Counted from the stretch's first letter, positions 25,826-34,810 are shown. The stretch: DNA of 64,000 bases from Oscillospiraceae bacterium (GCA_015067435.1 SVMM01000008.1:87853-151852); one strand, 5' to 3'. Notes: generated by a model not told the origin, from the letters alone. Made by a program: numbers and translations.

Positions 25826-25925
25826 AATTTGATGAGACGCGGCTTTCGTTTTTCTTGCCATTTGGCGGGAAATCGCATATAATCATGCCGTCGGCTCAAG
25901 AACAGGAACAATGAGGTAAAGTCAT

Positions 25926-27317
25926 ATGAAAGCATCCAAACGAGAACTGGAATACGCGGCGCGCCATTTCGGCGAGGTACACCACACCACGCTGAACCCG
26001 GAGGGGCCCGGCGTTGTGCGCATTCATATGGTGCCGCCGCTGGTGCGCGACGGCGAGATCGGCGCGAGCGTCGCCATCCTCAACGGGCAGGACATTGTGC
26101 CGGTGAACACCGCGTGGAGCATCCTGCTGGCGGAGTTTATCGAGGCGGTCAACGAGTACAGCGGGCGCCCCATCACCGACGAGGAGGCGGCGCGCATCGT
26201 GGACAAGGCGTGCGAGGGCGCGAAGAAGGTCTATCCGCTCATCAGCCGCAAGCGCCTGAAAAGCGACATCCGCACCATCATGGAGACCTTCCGTCAGATC
26301 GCCTACGGCGAGGAACCGGAGACGCCGGTCGAGTACATGACGCTCGGCGAGTACGCGCCGCGGATGCGCGCGCCGCACCGCATGGACCTGATGGTCAGCG
26401 CTATGACCGTGGACGGGCATTGGCACTGCAACCAGCAATGCGTCCACTGCTACGCGGCGGGACAGGCGAACGCGGAGGAGAAGGAGCTTTCCACGGAGGA
26501 GTGGAAGACGATCCTCGACCGCTGCCGCGCCGCGTGCATCCCGCAGGTGACCTTTACCGGCGGCGAGCCCACGCTGCGCGACGATCTGCCGGAGCTGATC
26601 GATCACGCCCGCTGGTTCATCACGCGGCTGAACACCAACGGCGTCCGCCTGACGCCGGAGTACTGTCAGAAGCTCAAGGCGGCGTCGCTGGACAGCATGC
26701 AGATCACGTTCTATTCCGCGGACGAGGCAATCCACAACCGGCTCGTGGGCGCGGAGCGCTTCCGCGACACCGCCGCCGGCATCGAAAACGCGCTTGCCGC
26801 GGGGATCAACCTGAGCGTTAACACGCCGCTGTGCACGCTCAACCGCGACTACGTGTCCACGCTGCGGTATCTGCACGACAAGGGTGTGCGCTACGTCACC
26901 TGCTCGGGGCTCATCACCACGGGCAACGCGGCGACAGAGGCGTCCGAGAGCCTGCAATTGAGCCATGCGGAGCTGCGGGACATCCTGAAAGAGAGCGTCG
27001 CGTACTGCTTCGCGAACGAGATGGAGATCAGCTTCACCTCGCCTGGCTGGGTGGACGACGATTTCTGCCGTGAGCTGGGGATCACCACGCCCAACTGCGG
27101 CGCGTGCCTGAGCAACATGGCGGTCACGCCGGGGGGCAACGTGGTGCCCTGCCAGAGTTGGCTGTCCGACGAGCCGCTGGGCAACATGCTGCGCGACGAC
27201 TGGCAGACGATCTGGAACGGCGCGCGCTGCCGGGAGCGGCGGGATTTCTCCGCACTGATGCGCTGCGAGTGCCCGCTCCGCATCCTGCGCACGCCGCGGC
27301 AGAGCGAGGAGGGTTGA
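25926..27317 (+). CDS. Radical SAM enzyme with SPASM-type C-terminus
   Basis: A 463-residue radical SAM protein. The cluster motif is Cys168-x3-Cys172-x2-Cys175 (CNQQCVHCYAAG), followed by the SAM-binding FTGGEPTLRDDL. The C-terminal region carries CGACLSNMAVTPGGNVVPC and a later CRERRDF...CEC, the pattern of a SPASM/twitch auxiliary-cluster domain. Residues 1-130 form an extra N-terminal domain of unknown fold (possibly a PqqD-like recognition domain). SPASM enzymes usually modify ribosomal peptides or proteins. The stop lies four bases before the start of a membrane protein with a Cys-Ala repeat, the obvious candidate substrate. Confidence 0.88.
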   Translation: MKASKRELEYAARHFGEVHHTTLNPEGPGVVRIHMVPPLVRDGEIGASVAILNGQDIVPVNTAWSILLAEFIEAVNEYSGRPITDEEAARIVDKACEGAKKVYPLISRKRLKSDIRTIMETFRQIAYGEEPETPVEYMTLGEYAPRMRAPHRMDLMVSAMTVDGHWHCNQQCVHCYAAGQANAEEKELSTEEWKTILDRCRAACIPQVTFTGGEPTLRDDLPELIDHARWFITRLNTNGVRLTPEYCQKLKAASLDSMQITFYSADEAIHNRLVGAERFRDTAAGIENALAAGINLSVNTPLCTLNRDYVSTLRYLHDKGVRYVTCSGLITTGNAATEASESLQLSHAELRDILKESVAYCFANEMEISFTSPGWVDDDFCRELGITTPNCGACLSNMAVTPGGNVVPCQSWLSDEPLGNMLRDDWQTIWNGARCRERRDFSALMRCECPLRILRTPRQSEEG

Positions 27318-27321
27318 CGCC

Positions 27322-28530
27322 ATGAAGAAACGCGGATTTGTTTTGACGCTGTGCTTGCTCCTGGTACTCCCGCTGCTGACGCTGCACGCGGACGCCAAGG
27401 AGCTCGACGAGATCCTCAACTACTCCATCACCGTGGATGTGAACGAGGACGCCACGCTGTACATGGTCTATCACATCGACTGGAAGGTGCTCGACTCCAC
27501 CTCTGACGGGCCGCTGACGTGGGTGGAGATCGGCATCCCCAACAGCCACTATCTCTCCATGAACGCGCGCAGCGCCGCCATCAAAAAGATCGGCTACAGC
27601 TCGTCCTCCGGCGGCAGCTATGCCCGCATCGATCTGGACCGTGCGTACAAGGCGGGCGAGGTCGTGCCGATCGAATTCGAACTGGTGCAGGACTATATGT
27701 ATCAGGTGGACCAGCTCGCCGAGGGTGAGACGGTCTATCGCTTCACGCCGGGCTGGTTCGACGACATTCGGGTGGACCAGCTGACGATCCGGTGGAACGC
27801 CGACCGTGCGCTGAGCCAGACGCCCGCCTGTACGACGGACGGCGAGGGCTATTTCACATGGGAAACCGATCTCCCCAAGGGGCAGAAGTTCACCGTCACC
27901 GTGAGCTATCCGAACGACGCCTTTGCTTTCGACCTGACCAAGACGTTGGAGGAGGGCGATGACGGCGAGCTGAACGGCTTTGAGTCGGTGATTTTCGGGC
28001 TTATCGCCCTCATTATCACGGGCATTCCCTTCGTCATTATCGCTACGATCATTTCGGCGTTCAAGAAGACCGCCAACTTCTCCGACGGCACCACGAAGAA
28101 GATCACCCGCACCAAGGTTGTGTACTATCCGACCTGCCCGGGCTGCGGCGCGCCGCGGCCGGACGGCAAGAACAACTGCAACTACTGCGGCAGGAGCTTT
28201 ATCAAGAGCGAGGAGGTCATCGAGGAGAAGGATATCCCCAAGGAGGAGAAGGAGATCCGGCAGAAAAACAAGGACGGCTTGTACCGCTATCACTCTCAGC
28301 CGGACACCTATATCCGCGTGCATGTGACGCACGTGCCCGCGCCCAAGAGCAGCTCCTCTTCTTCGTCGCGCGGCAGCCGCTCGTCCTGCGCGCACAGCTC
28401 CTGCGCCTGCGCCTGTGCGTGCGCCTGTGCCTGCGCCGGAGGCGGCCGCGCGGGCTGCACCACAAAGGATTTCTACAATACCGACCTGAAGCTGCGGCAG
28501 ATCCGCGCCGCGGCGGAAAAGCGGAGATAA
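27322..28530 (+). CDS. Signal-peptide membrane protein with zinc ribbon and Cys-Ala repeat tail
   Basis: 402 residues. A signal peptide spans 1-25. An extracytoplasmic DUF2207-like beta domain spans about 28-215, one membrane helix about 221-247, and a four-Cys zinc ribbon follows (Cys272, 275, 286, 289). After a charged stretch and a Ser-rich segment comes a tail in which Cys361, 363, 365, 367, 369 and 371 alternate with alanines. Cys356 precedes it, and GGGRAGC ends it at Cys379. Topology puts the ribbon and tail in the cytoplasm. Coupled to the radical SAM gene. Function unknown; tail modification or metal binding are possibilities. Confidence 0.85.
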   Translation: MKKRGFVLTLCLLLVLPLLTLHADAKELDEILNYSITVDVNEDATLYMVYHIDWKVLDSTSDGPLTWVEIGIPNSHYLSMNARSAAIKKIGYSSSSGGSYARIDLDRAYKAGEVVPIEFELVQDYMYQVDQLAEGETVYRFTPGWFDDIRVDQLTIRWNADRALSQTPACTTDGEGYFTWETDLPKGQKFTVTVSYPNDAFAFDLTKTLEEGDDGELNGFESVIFGLIALIITGIPFVIIATIISAFKKTANFSDGTTKKITRTKVVYYPTCPGCGAPRPDGKNNCNYCGRSFIKSEEVIEEKDIPKEEKEIRQKNKDGLYRYHSQPDTYIRVHVTHVPAPKSSSSSSSRGSRSSCAHSSCACACACACACAGGGRAGCTTKDFYNTDLKLRQIRAAAEKRR

Positions 28531-28535
28531 TCAAG

Positions 28536-28571
28536 AAAACGGCTGACAGGATTGCCTGCCAGCCGTTTTTT
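28536..28571. terminator. Bidirectional terminator
   Basis: AAAACGGCTG-A-CAGG, loop ATTG, CCTG-C-CAGCCGTTTT followed by TT. It separates the Cys-tail gene from convergent azlD. Confidence 0.85.
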
Positions 28572-28587
28572 GCTTGATTTGAAATTG

Positions 28588-28902
28588 TCACAGTACGCCG
28601 ATCAGCTGCTCCACGAGGAACACCGCCACACAGCAGGATACCGCGACGGGGAAGAGCCCCGCGCCGAGCCAAGCCAGCACGATGCCGACCGCCAGCGCGA
28701 CGGCGCCCGCGAGCGGGTACTGCGCGGCGCTGATGATCGCGGGGAAGGTCATGACCGCCAGCGTGACATAGGGGACGTAAAAGAGGAACGAGCGCAGAAA
28801 GCGGTTGGTGATCTGTTTGCGGATGAGCGTCAGCGGCAGTACGCGGATGACAAAGCTGACAAGCGCGGCGACGAGGATGTAGACGTAGATGCTTCTTGTC
28901 AT
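28588..28902 (-). CDS. azlD: AzlD-type branched-chain amino acid exporter subunit
   Basis: A 104-residue, four-helix protein of the AzlD family that works with AzlC to export branched-chain amino acids or analogues. Family features are RVLPLTLI after helix 1 and the short loops between helices. ATG 28902 overlaps the azlC stop by four bases, which sets the start; the frame remains open further upstream only across azlC. Confidence 0.88.
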   Translation of the reverse strand: MTRSIYVYILVAALVSFVIRVLPLTLIRKQITNRFLRSFLFYVPYVTLAVMTFPAIISAAQYPLAGAVALAVGIVLAWLGAGLFPVAVSCCVAVFLVEQLIGVL

Positions 28903-29627
28903 GCCGCGCCGCCCCCTTCCTCGTCCCGCACCGGGAAGAGCGCTGCCGCGCCTGCGGAGATCGCCACGGTCAGAATGATGGTCTTCATGCCGTCGGACAG
29001 TGTGCTGAAGAGCGGCAGGATCGAAAAGGCGAAGCTGCACGCGAACGACAGCGGCACCAGAACCGCCACCACGCGGTTTTCCCGCGCGGGCGGGATGATG
29101 ATGGCAAGGAACATGCCGTAGATCGCGACGCTCAGCGCGCTGACCACGTTCGCGGGCAGGATGTTGCCCGCGGCGATGCCCGTCGCGGTGCCGGACGACC
29201 AGAACAGCTCGGCAACCAGAAACGCGGCGTACATGTAGGGCGGGGAGACCCAGCCCTTTTGCGCGATGCCGAGGCCGAAGATCTCGTCCGTGATGCCGAA
29301 GCCGACCAGCAGCCGGTGGATAAACGGCGTGTCGGGGGAGAAGCGCTGGCTCAGCGCGGCGCTCATGAGCAGATACCGCGCGTTCGTGATGCAGATGACG
29401 ACCGCGACCTCCCAGTAGGCGGCGTTTGCCGCGATGAGGGACAGCAGCGCGTATTCGCCCGCCGAGGCATGGTTCAGAAAGCTGGAGATAAAGCCCTGCA
29501 GGGGCACCAGGCCGGCGTTGTGCGCCGTGATGCCGAGAGAAAACGCGACGGCAAAGTAGCCCAGCCCGATGGGCAGGCCGTCACGCGCGCCGTGCAGAAC
29601 GTCGCGGCGCAGTTGTTCGCTTTTCAT
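28899..29627 (-). CDS. azlC: AzlC-type branched-chain amino acid exporter subunit
   Basis: A 242-residue membrane protein of the AzlC family. The N-terminal DGLPIGLGYFAVAFSLG and the central TNARYLLMSAALSQRF, followed by GFGITDEIFGL, are hallmark segments. It partners AzlD, encoded next with a four-base overlap. Its ATG directly abuts the stop codon of the upstream flavodoxin-ferredoxin gene, so it may be translationally coupled to it. Confidence 0.92.
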   Translation of the reverse strand: MKSEQLRRDVLHGARDGLPIGLGYFAVAFSLGITAHNAGLVPLQGFISSFLNHASAGEYALLSLIAANAAYWEVAVVICITNARYLLMSAALSQRFSPDTPFIHRLLVGFGITDEIFGLGIAQKGWVSPPYMYAAFLVAELFWSSGTATGIAAGNILPANVVSALSVAIYGMFLAIIIPPARENRVVAVLVPLSFACSFAFSILPLFSTLSDGMKTIILTVAISAGAAALFPVRDEEGGGAA

Positions 29628-30410
29628 TCAGTCGACGTGGATGACGGACCGGACGAGGTCGTCCACCGTGACGTTCGGGTTGTGATAATGCTCGCGCTTC
29701 TGCGTGATCCTTCCGATGGAGATCGCCTCCTGCGGGCAGTATTGGAGGCAGGCGAGACATTGCAGGCAGTCGGTGCCGAACTGGGGTTTGCCGTCGATGA
29801 GGCGGATGTTGTCCTTCGGACACACCTTGGCGCAGGTGCCGCAGCCGACGCACATCGAGCCGACGGCGAAGCCCTTCGCCTTCTTTTTGGAGAGCTTGGG
29901 CCACGCCTTGCTCTCGGCGACGTTGAAGGCGTTCGCCTTCGGAGACTTCTCCGAGCGTTTCATCGCCTTGACCTCGCCGCCGATGCGCTTTGCCTCGCGC
30001 TCCGAGCGCTCCTGCGCGCCCTCGGGCGAGAGCGGCGGCATCATCATCGTGTGCGGGAACAGCCAGATGCAGGAGCACTGGTGCGTTACGACCTGCCAGT
30101 AATCGAGGTGGAACGCCTTGTCCACGATGGAGAGGCCGGTGCCGGGGTAGGCGGCGCACTGCGCGACGGCGAACTTGTAGGAGATGGGGTTAATTTGCAG
30201 TGAATCCAGCGTTTCCTCGACGCCGCCGGGCAGGCCGCCGGCGTAGCATGGGAAGACGAAGCCCACGCGCTTCGCGTCGCGCACGTCCGTTACGGTCGGC
30301 TTGCGGCGCATCATGATGATATCGGTATCGCCCAGCTCACGCGCGATGTTTTTCGCCATATCCAGACAGTTGCCCGTGCCGGAGAAGCAGAAGATCAAGT
30401 TTTCGCTCAT
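29628..30410 (-). CDS. Flavodoxin-like/ferredoxin fusion protein (EFR1-type)
   Basis: A 260-residue protein. The N-terminal flavodoxin-like domain begins NLIFCFSGTGN, an FMN-phosphate loop. The C-terminal half has two [4Fe-4S] motifs, CVGCGTCAKVCP and CLQCLACLQYCP. It is an electron carrier or reductase of the EFR1 group; partner unknown. The frame allows a GTG at 30419, but ATG 30410 is preferred because the AAAGGA site touches the GTG. Promoter lies at 30443-30472. Why it is joined to an amino acid exporter is unclear. Confidence 0.87.
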   Translation of the reverse strand: MSENLIFCFSGTGNCLDMAKNIARELGDTDIIMMRRKPTVTDVRDAKRVGFVFPCYAGGLPGGVEETLDSLQINPISYKFAVAQCAAYPGTGLSIVDKAFHLDYWQVVTHQCSCIWLFPHTMMMPPLSPEGAQERSEREAKRIGGEVKAMKRSEKSPKANAFNVAESKAWPKLSKKKAKGFAVGSMCVGCGTCAKVCPKDNIRLIDGKPQFGTDCLQCLACLQYCPQEAISIGRITQKREHYHNPNVTVDDLVRSVIHVD

Positions 30411-30442
30411 TGATAACACATCCTTTTTTGGCGTTTGCGGGT

Positions 30443-30472
30443 ATTATAATACAAAAGCGCTCCGGTGCGCAA
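30443..30472 (-). promoter_or_regulatory. Promoter of the flavodoxin-ferredoxin/azlCD operon
   Basis: On the minus strand TTGCGC (30467-30472) and a consensus TATAAT (30443-30448) with an 18-base spacer, about 25 bases before the start codon. Confidence 0.6.
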
Positions 30473-30487
30473 GAAGAACGTAAGATT

Positions 30488-31399
30488 TTAGCGAATCGGA
30501 CCAAACGCCTGCGCTTCCGGGCAGATAAGTCTGGCCATATCGTCCGGTACAGGTGCTGTAAAGTACATATCCTTACCGGACAGAGGGTGCGCAAACCACA
30601 GCTCGAAGGAGTGCAGCGCGGGCCGCGCGATCAACTCCCTGTCCTCCGTGCCGTAGAGCCAGTCGCCCGCGAGCGGGAAGCCGAGCGCGCTCATGTGGAC
30701 GCGTAGCTGATGGGTGCGTCCCGTCCGGGGGACGAGCCGCAGGAGCGTGAAGCGTTCGTTTCGGGCAAGCGTCTCGTATTCGGTCACGGACGGAAGCCCG
30801 TCCGGACGCACGCAGCGGCGGACGATCGAGCCCTCCGCGCGGCCGATGGGCAGATCGATCACGCCGCGCTCCGGCTTGACATGCCCCACGGCGACGGCGC
30901 GGTACTCCCGCCGCAGCGCTTCACTGTGCAGCGCAACGCGCAGGCGGTCGTGGACGTATCCGGTCTTTGCGGCGATGAAAAGGCCGCTGGTGCCCTTGTC
31001 GAGCCGGCTGACAAAGTGCGCGGCGCTGCCGTCGCCGAGGTAGGAATACAGCGCGGAGGCGACGTCGGGCGCGCCGGGCTCGGCGCGGCGGGGATGCATG
31101 GCGACGTTTGCGGGTTTGTTGATGACCAGCAGGTCTTCGTCCTCGTAGACGATGTCCAGCGGCAGCGCGCACGGCGCAAGCTCCCGCGCGGCGCGCCGCT
31201 CCTCAAGCGTGACGGACACGACGTCGCCCATACGGACAATCGCGTTGACATGGGCGGGCGCGCCGTTGAGCAGGATGGCGCCCTCGCGCCACTTGAGGCT
31301 TTTGAGCAGCGTGTAGGAAAGACGCAGCTCGCCGCGCAGAATATTGCGAAGCGGTACGCCGTCACGCTCAGCTGAAACGGTATAGGAAAGCGTGCGCAT
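30488..31399 (-). CDS. RluA-family pseudouridine synthase
   Basis: A 303-residue protein with an N-terminal S4-like RNA-binding region (about 10-70) and a PseudoU_synth_2 domain. The catalytic aspartate is in HFVSRLDKGTSG, preceded by the family's VINKPANVAMHP and followed by GRTHQLRVHMSALGFPLAGD. It isomerises uridines in rRNA or tRNA; the exact target (RluD/RluC type) is not determinable. It starts five bases after the Nudix stop with no clear ribosome site, which suggests translational coupling. Confidence 0.92.
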   Translation of the reverse strand: MRTLSYTVSAERDGVPLRNILRGELRLSYTLLKSLKWREGAILLNGAPAHVNAIVRMGDVVSVTLEERRAARELAPCALPLDIVYEDEDLLVINKPANVAMHPRRAEPGAPDVASALYSYLGDGSAAHFVSRLDKGTSGLFIAAKTGYVHDRLRVALHSEALRREYRAVAVGHVKPERGVIDLPIGRAEGSIVRRCVRPDGLPSVTEYETLARNERFTLLRLVPRTGRTHQLRVHMSALGFPLAGDWLYGTEDRELIARPALHSFELWFAHPLSGKDMYFTAPVPDDMARLICPEAQAFGPIR

Positions 31400-31404
31400 G
31401 GCCG

Positions 31405-31815
31405 TTATGCGACGCCCAGCGCCTGCGCAGCCGCGCGCAGTACGCGCCGGTCGTCGGGATAGGTCAGCGCGTCCAGCGCCTCCGCAAGCGGCAGCCAGCG
31501 CAGAACGCTGACCTCAGCCTCCTGCGGCGTCAGCTCAACGCTCTCCGCCTCGGCGAGAAAGAACACGACATCCTTTTCGCAGCCCTCGTAGGGGCTGTAG
31601 CGGATCGTTTCGCGAAAACCGTCCGCAAAGCGGACGGCAAGGCCGGTCTCCTCGCGGATCTCACGGCTCGCCGTGCCGAGCTCGCCGTCGTCCTCCGGCT
31701 CCACGTGGCCCTTGCAGAGCGAGATGTGGCCCTTCCGCATCGTCTCGATGAGAAAGCGCGCCTCTCCGAACGCCCTTGTGTAAACGACCGCGCCGCAGCT
31801 TTTCTCGTAGATCAT
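31405..31815 (-). CDS. Nudix hydrolase, Ap4A-hydrolase-like
   Basis: A 136-residue protein with the Nudix box GHVEPEDDGELGTASREIREETG. The segment before REIREETG is one residue longer than the canonical Gx5Ex7REUxEExGU spacing. GHVEP is typical of diadenosine-polyphosphate hydrolases. First gene of a two-gene unit with the pseudouridine synthase, with a ribosome site GGAGGT upstream. Substrate unproven. Confidence 0.85.
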   Translation of the reverse strand: MIYEKSCGAVVYTRAFGEARFLIETMRKGHISLCKGHVEPEDDGELGTASREIREETGLAVRFADGFRETIRYSPYEGCEKDVVFFLAEAESVELTPQEAEVSVLRWLPLAEALDALTYPDDRRVLRAAAQALGVA

Positions 31816-31850
31816 GCGCGATACCTCCGTTTTGCAAAGATTCCGGAAAT

Positions 31851-31883
31851 ACTATAGCATATTTGCGAGCGCTGTGCTATACT
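31851..31883. promoter_or_regulatory. Divergent extended -10 promoters
   Basis: TGCTATACT (31875-31883, plus) drives the glycosyltransferase, and its near mirror TGCTATAGT (31851-31859, minus) drives the Nudix gene. Both have the TGn extension, while -35 boxes are poor. Confidence 0.5.
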
Positions 31884-31921
31884 GTTTCACACGCAAAAAC
31901 CATAAAAAGGAGACATTTCCT

Positions 31922-33391
31922 ATGTCCGACAAGCATACGATCTGCCTTTTGAACGACTCGTTCCCGCCGGTGATCGACGGCGTGGCGAACGCGGTCGTAA
32001 ATTACGCGAAAAACATTGAGGCGCGCCACGGTCATGCGGTGGTGGCGACGCCCGCCGTGCCCGGCGCGGACGACAGCGCCTATTCCTTTCCCGTGCTGCG
32101 CTATCCGAGCATCGACACGCGCAAGCTGGTCGGCTATGTCGCGGGCTATCCGTTTTCGCCGGAGACGGCTCGGCGCTTGCAGGACGAGCACACGGCGCTG
32201 CTGCACACGCATTGTCCGGTTTCCTCCGCCATCCTTGCCCGTGAGCTGCGCGACGTGCTGGATACGCCGCTGGTGCTGACCTATCACACGAAGTTCGACA
32301 TCGACATCGCCAAGGCGATCAAGAGCAAGCTGCTGCAGGAGAGCGCGATCCGCGCGCTGGTGCAGAACGTCACCGCCTGCGACGAGGTGTGGGTCGTGAG
32401 CCGCGGCGCGGGGGAGAACCTGCGCTCGCTCGGCTACGAGGGCGAGTTTATCGTGATGGAGAACGGCGTGGACGTGCCGCGCGGCGGCGTGTCGGGCGAG
32501 GCGATCGACGCGGCGACCGGCGGATACGACCTGCCGCGGGACGTGCCGATGTTCCTGTTCGTCGGGCGGCTGATGTGGTACAAGGGCCTTCGCATCATCC
32601 TCGACGCGCTCGCCGCGCTGCGCGGCAGGGGAACCGATTTCCGCATGGTGTTTGTCGGCGACGGCGCGGACGGCGCGGAGGTGCGCGCCTACGCCGGCGA
32701 GAAGAAGCTGGATGACGTGTGTTTTTTCACCGGCTCGATCTCTGACCGCGAGACGATCCGCGCGTGGTACACCCGCGCCGACCTGTTTCTGTTCCCCTCA
32801 ACCTTCGACACCAACGGTCTGGTCGTGCGGGAGGCGGCGGCGAGCGGCACGGCGACGGTCATGGTGGCGGGCTCCTGCGCCGCGGAGGGCGTCACGGATG
32901 GGCAGAACGGCTTTTTCATCGAAGAGAACGCCGAGTCCCTTGCCGCGAAGCTCACAGAGCTGTGCGCCGCGCCGGAGGCGATGCGCCGCGTCGGTGAAAA
33001 CGCGGAGCGGGAGCTGTATCTCTCATGGGAAGACGCCGTCGCGCGCGCGTACGAGCGCTACGAGATCGTCATCGACAACTACCGCAGCGGGAAGTATCCG
33101 CCGCACAAGCGCCCGATGGACGGCTTTTTCAAGTCGCAGGGGGAGCTGATGGACAGCTTCGCCATCATGGAAGCCGCCCGCGACGAGCTGATCGAGGATA
33201 TGACCGCCGACTGGGACGAGCTGGTCGGCGACGTGACTTCTGACTGGGATGAGCTGCGCGAGATGATCCGGACGAGGAAGGACGAGGTGCGCCGCTTCTT
33301 CCGTGAGCGCATGGAGAAGCTGCGCGAGAGCAACCAGCAGATCAACGAGCAGCTCGACGTGATCTCCAAAAAGATGAACCGGAATATGTGA
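31922..33391 (+). CDS. GT4-family glycosyltransferase with long helical C-terminal tail
   Basis: A 489-residue protein of the lipid-glycosyltransferase type (similar in plan to diacylglycerol glucosyltransferases). The N-terminal domain has NDSFPPVIDGVANAV. The C-terminal Rossmann domain has FVGRLMWYKGL and FLFPSTFDTNGLVVREAAASG, with the E-x7-E motif of GT4 enzymes. After about residue 385 it carries a roughly 100-residue charged helical extension with repeated DWDEL units (TADWDELVGDV, TSDWDELREMI). ATG 31922 has AAAAGGAG upstream; an earlier in-frame ATG at 31814 lacks one and would overlap the promoter. Confidence 0.88.
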   Translation: MSDKHTICLLNDSFPPVIDGVANAVVNYAKNIEARHGHAVVATPAVPGADDSAYSFPVLRYPSIDTRKLVGYVAGYPFSPETARRLQDEHTALLHTHCPVSSAILARELRDVLDTPLVLTYHTKFDIDIAKAIKSKLLQESAIRALVQNVTACDEVWVVSRGAGENLRSLGYEGEFIVMENGVDVPRGGVSGEAIDAATGGYDLPRDVPMFLFVGRLMWYKGLRIILDALAALRGRGTDFRMVFVGDGADGAEVRAYAGEKKLDDVCFFTGSISDRETIRAWYTRADLFLFPSTFDTNGLVVREAAASGTATVMVAGSCAAEGVTDGQNGFFIEENAESLAAKLTELCAAPEAMRRVGENAERELYLSWEDAVARAYERYEIVIDNYRSGKYPPHKRPMDGFFKSQGELMDSFAIMEAARDELIEDMTADWDELVGDVTSDWDELREMIRTRKDEVRRFFRERMEKLRESNQQINEQLDVISKKMNRNM

Positions 33392-33395
33392 AAAA

Positions 33396-33419
33396 CGAGG
33401 ACGGCGCAAGCCGTCCTCG
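33396..33419 (-). terminator. Terminator for the 8-oxoguanine-deaminase-like gene
   Basis: CGAGGACGGC, loop GCAA, GCCGTCCTCG. On the minus strand it is followed by TTTTT, so it terminates the minus-strand operon; the plus side has no T run. Confidence 0.8.
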
Positions 33420-33436
33420 CATCATCATTGGAGATA

Positions 33437-34792
33437 TCAGCGGCGGAGATATTCCTTGCACTTCGCGTTCGCTTCCGCGGCGATCCGCTCCTCGTCCACC
33501 GTGACCAGCCGCCCGTACCGTACCGTGACGCGCCCGTTGACCACGGTGCAGTCCACCGCGCCGCGCAGCCCGACGGTGGCGAGCACCGCCCTGGGGTCGT
33601 AGAGCGCGCCGGCCAGCTCCAGACGCTCCGCGTCGACAAGGAACAGGTCGCAGCACTTGCCGACGGCGAGCTGACCGATGTCGTCGCGCCCGAGCAGGCG
33701 CGCGCTGCCGCGCGTCGCCATCTTGAGGAGATCATAGCCGGAGGGCGCGTTCTTGCCGGAGCAGAGCCGGTGGAGCAGATACGCGACGCGCATCTCCTCC
33801 ATGAGGCTGGAGCCGTCGTTCGACGCCGAGCCGTCCACCGCGAGGCCGACGGGAACGCCGAGCCGCAGCATGTCGGACACGCGCGCCACACCGGAGGAGA
33901 GCTTCATGTTCGAGATGGGGCAGTGGGCGACGCCGGTGCCTGTATCCGCGAGCAGCTTCAGCTCGCCGTCGTTGAAGTGGATGCCGTGGGCGTACCAGAC
34001 GTCGCTGCCGATCCAGCCGAGGCGCTCCATGTAGGCAAGCGGGCGGACGCCCTCGCGCGCGAGCATGTAGTTTTCCTCGTCCTTTGTCTCGCACAGGTGG
34101 GTGTGCAGCCGCACGCCCTTGGCACGAGCCAAAAGCGCGCTCTCGCGCAGCAGGTCGGCGGAGACGGAGAACGGCGAGCAGGGCGCGAGCGCGACGCGGT
34201 GCATGGCGTAGGGCTTCGGGTCATGGAAGCGGTCAATCGCGCGCTCGCTGTCGCGCAGGATCTCGTCCACCGTCTGCACCACGCTGTCGGGCGGGAGCCC
34301 GCCGTCCTTGACCGAGAGATCCATGCTGCCGCGGGAGGCGTGGAAGCGCATCCCCAGCGCGTCCGCCGCCGTGAACTGCGCGCCCGTGAGGTCGCCGGCG
34401 CCGCGGGGAAAGACATAGTGATGGTCGAAGCAGGTCGTGCAGCCGTGCTTCATCAGCTCGCCCATCCCGGCGAGGGAGGAGAGGCGCACCACGTCCTCGT
34501 CGAGGTTTTTCCAGATCTCATAGAGCGTCTTGAGCCAGTCGAACAGCTCCATATTCTGCACCTCCGGCAGATTGCGGGAGAAAACCTGATAGAGGTGGTG
34601 GTGCGTGTTCACGAGCCCCGGATAGCAGAGCATCCGCGACGCGTCGAGAACCTCGTCCGCGGTCTGGGACAGGGCGGCGCCGACGGCGCGGATCACGCCA
34701 TCCTCGGCGTAGAGGTCGACGTTTTCAAGCACCGCGTCGTTGTCGTCGCAGGTCACGAGCGTGCGGATGTTTTTGATGAGCAGGGTAGACAT
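33437..34792 (-). CDS. Amidohydrolase, 8-oxoguanine deaminase-like
   Basis: A 451-residue metal-dependent deaminase of the TrzN/8-oxoguanine deaminase group. NTHHHLYQ gives the metal ligands (His64 and/or His66). HTHLCETKDE and an Asp in VGLAVDGSASND complete the site. Family members turn 8-oxoguanine into urate, or deaminate related triazines and purines. Its position after a BMP-type purine importer and near the ygeW-ssnA genes supports a purine substrate. AGGAGG precedes the start. A bidirectional terminator separates it from the permease gene, so it may receive only read-through. Confidence 0.85.
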   Translation of the reverse strand: MSTLLIKNIRTLVTCDDNDAVLENVDLYAEDGVIRAVGAALSQTADEVLDASRMLCYPGLVNTHHHLYQVFSRNLPEVQNMELFDWLKTLYEIWKNLDEDVVRLSSLAGMGELMKHGCTTCFDHHYVFPRGAGDLTGAQFTAADALGMRFHASRGSMDLSVKDGGLPPDSVVQTVDEILRDSERAIDRFHDPKPYAMHRVALAPCSPFSVSADLLRESALLARAKGVRLHTHLCETKDEENYMLAREGVRPLAYMERLGWIGSDVWYAHGIHFNDGELKLLADTGTGVAHCPISNMKLSSGVARVSDMLRLGVPVGLAVDGSASNDGSSLMEEMRVAYLLHRLCSGKNAPSGYDLLKMATRGSARLLGRDDIGQLAVGKCCDLFLVDAERLELAGALYDPRAVLATVGLRGAVDCTVVNGRVTVRYGRLVTVDEERIAAEANAKCKEYLRR

Positions 34793-34810
34793 AGACGGTT
34801 CCTCCTGAAC

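Noticed and set aside
31814..31921. Earlier start for the glycosyltransferase at 31814
   Set aside because: It has no ribosome site and would place the N-terminus across the Nudix start and the divergent promoters; family homology begins at 31922.
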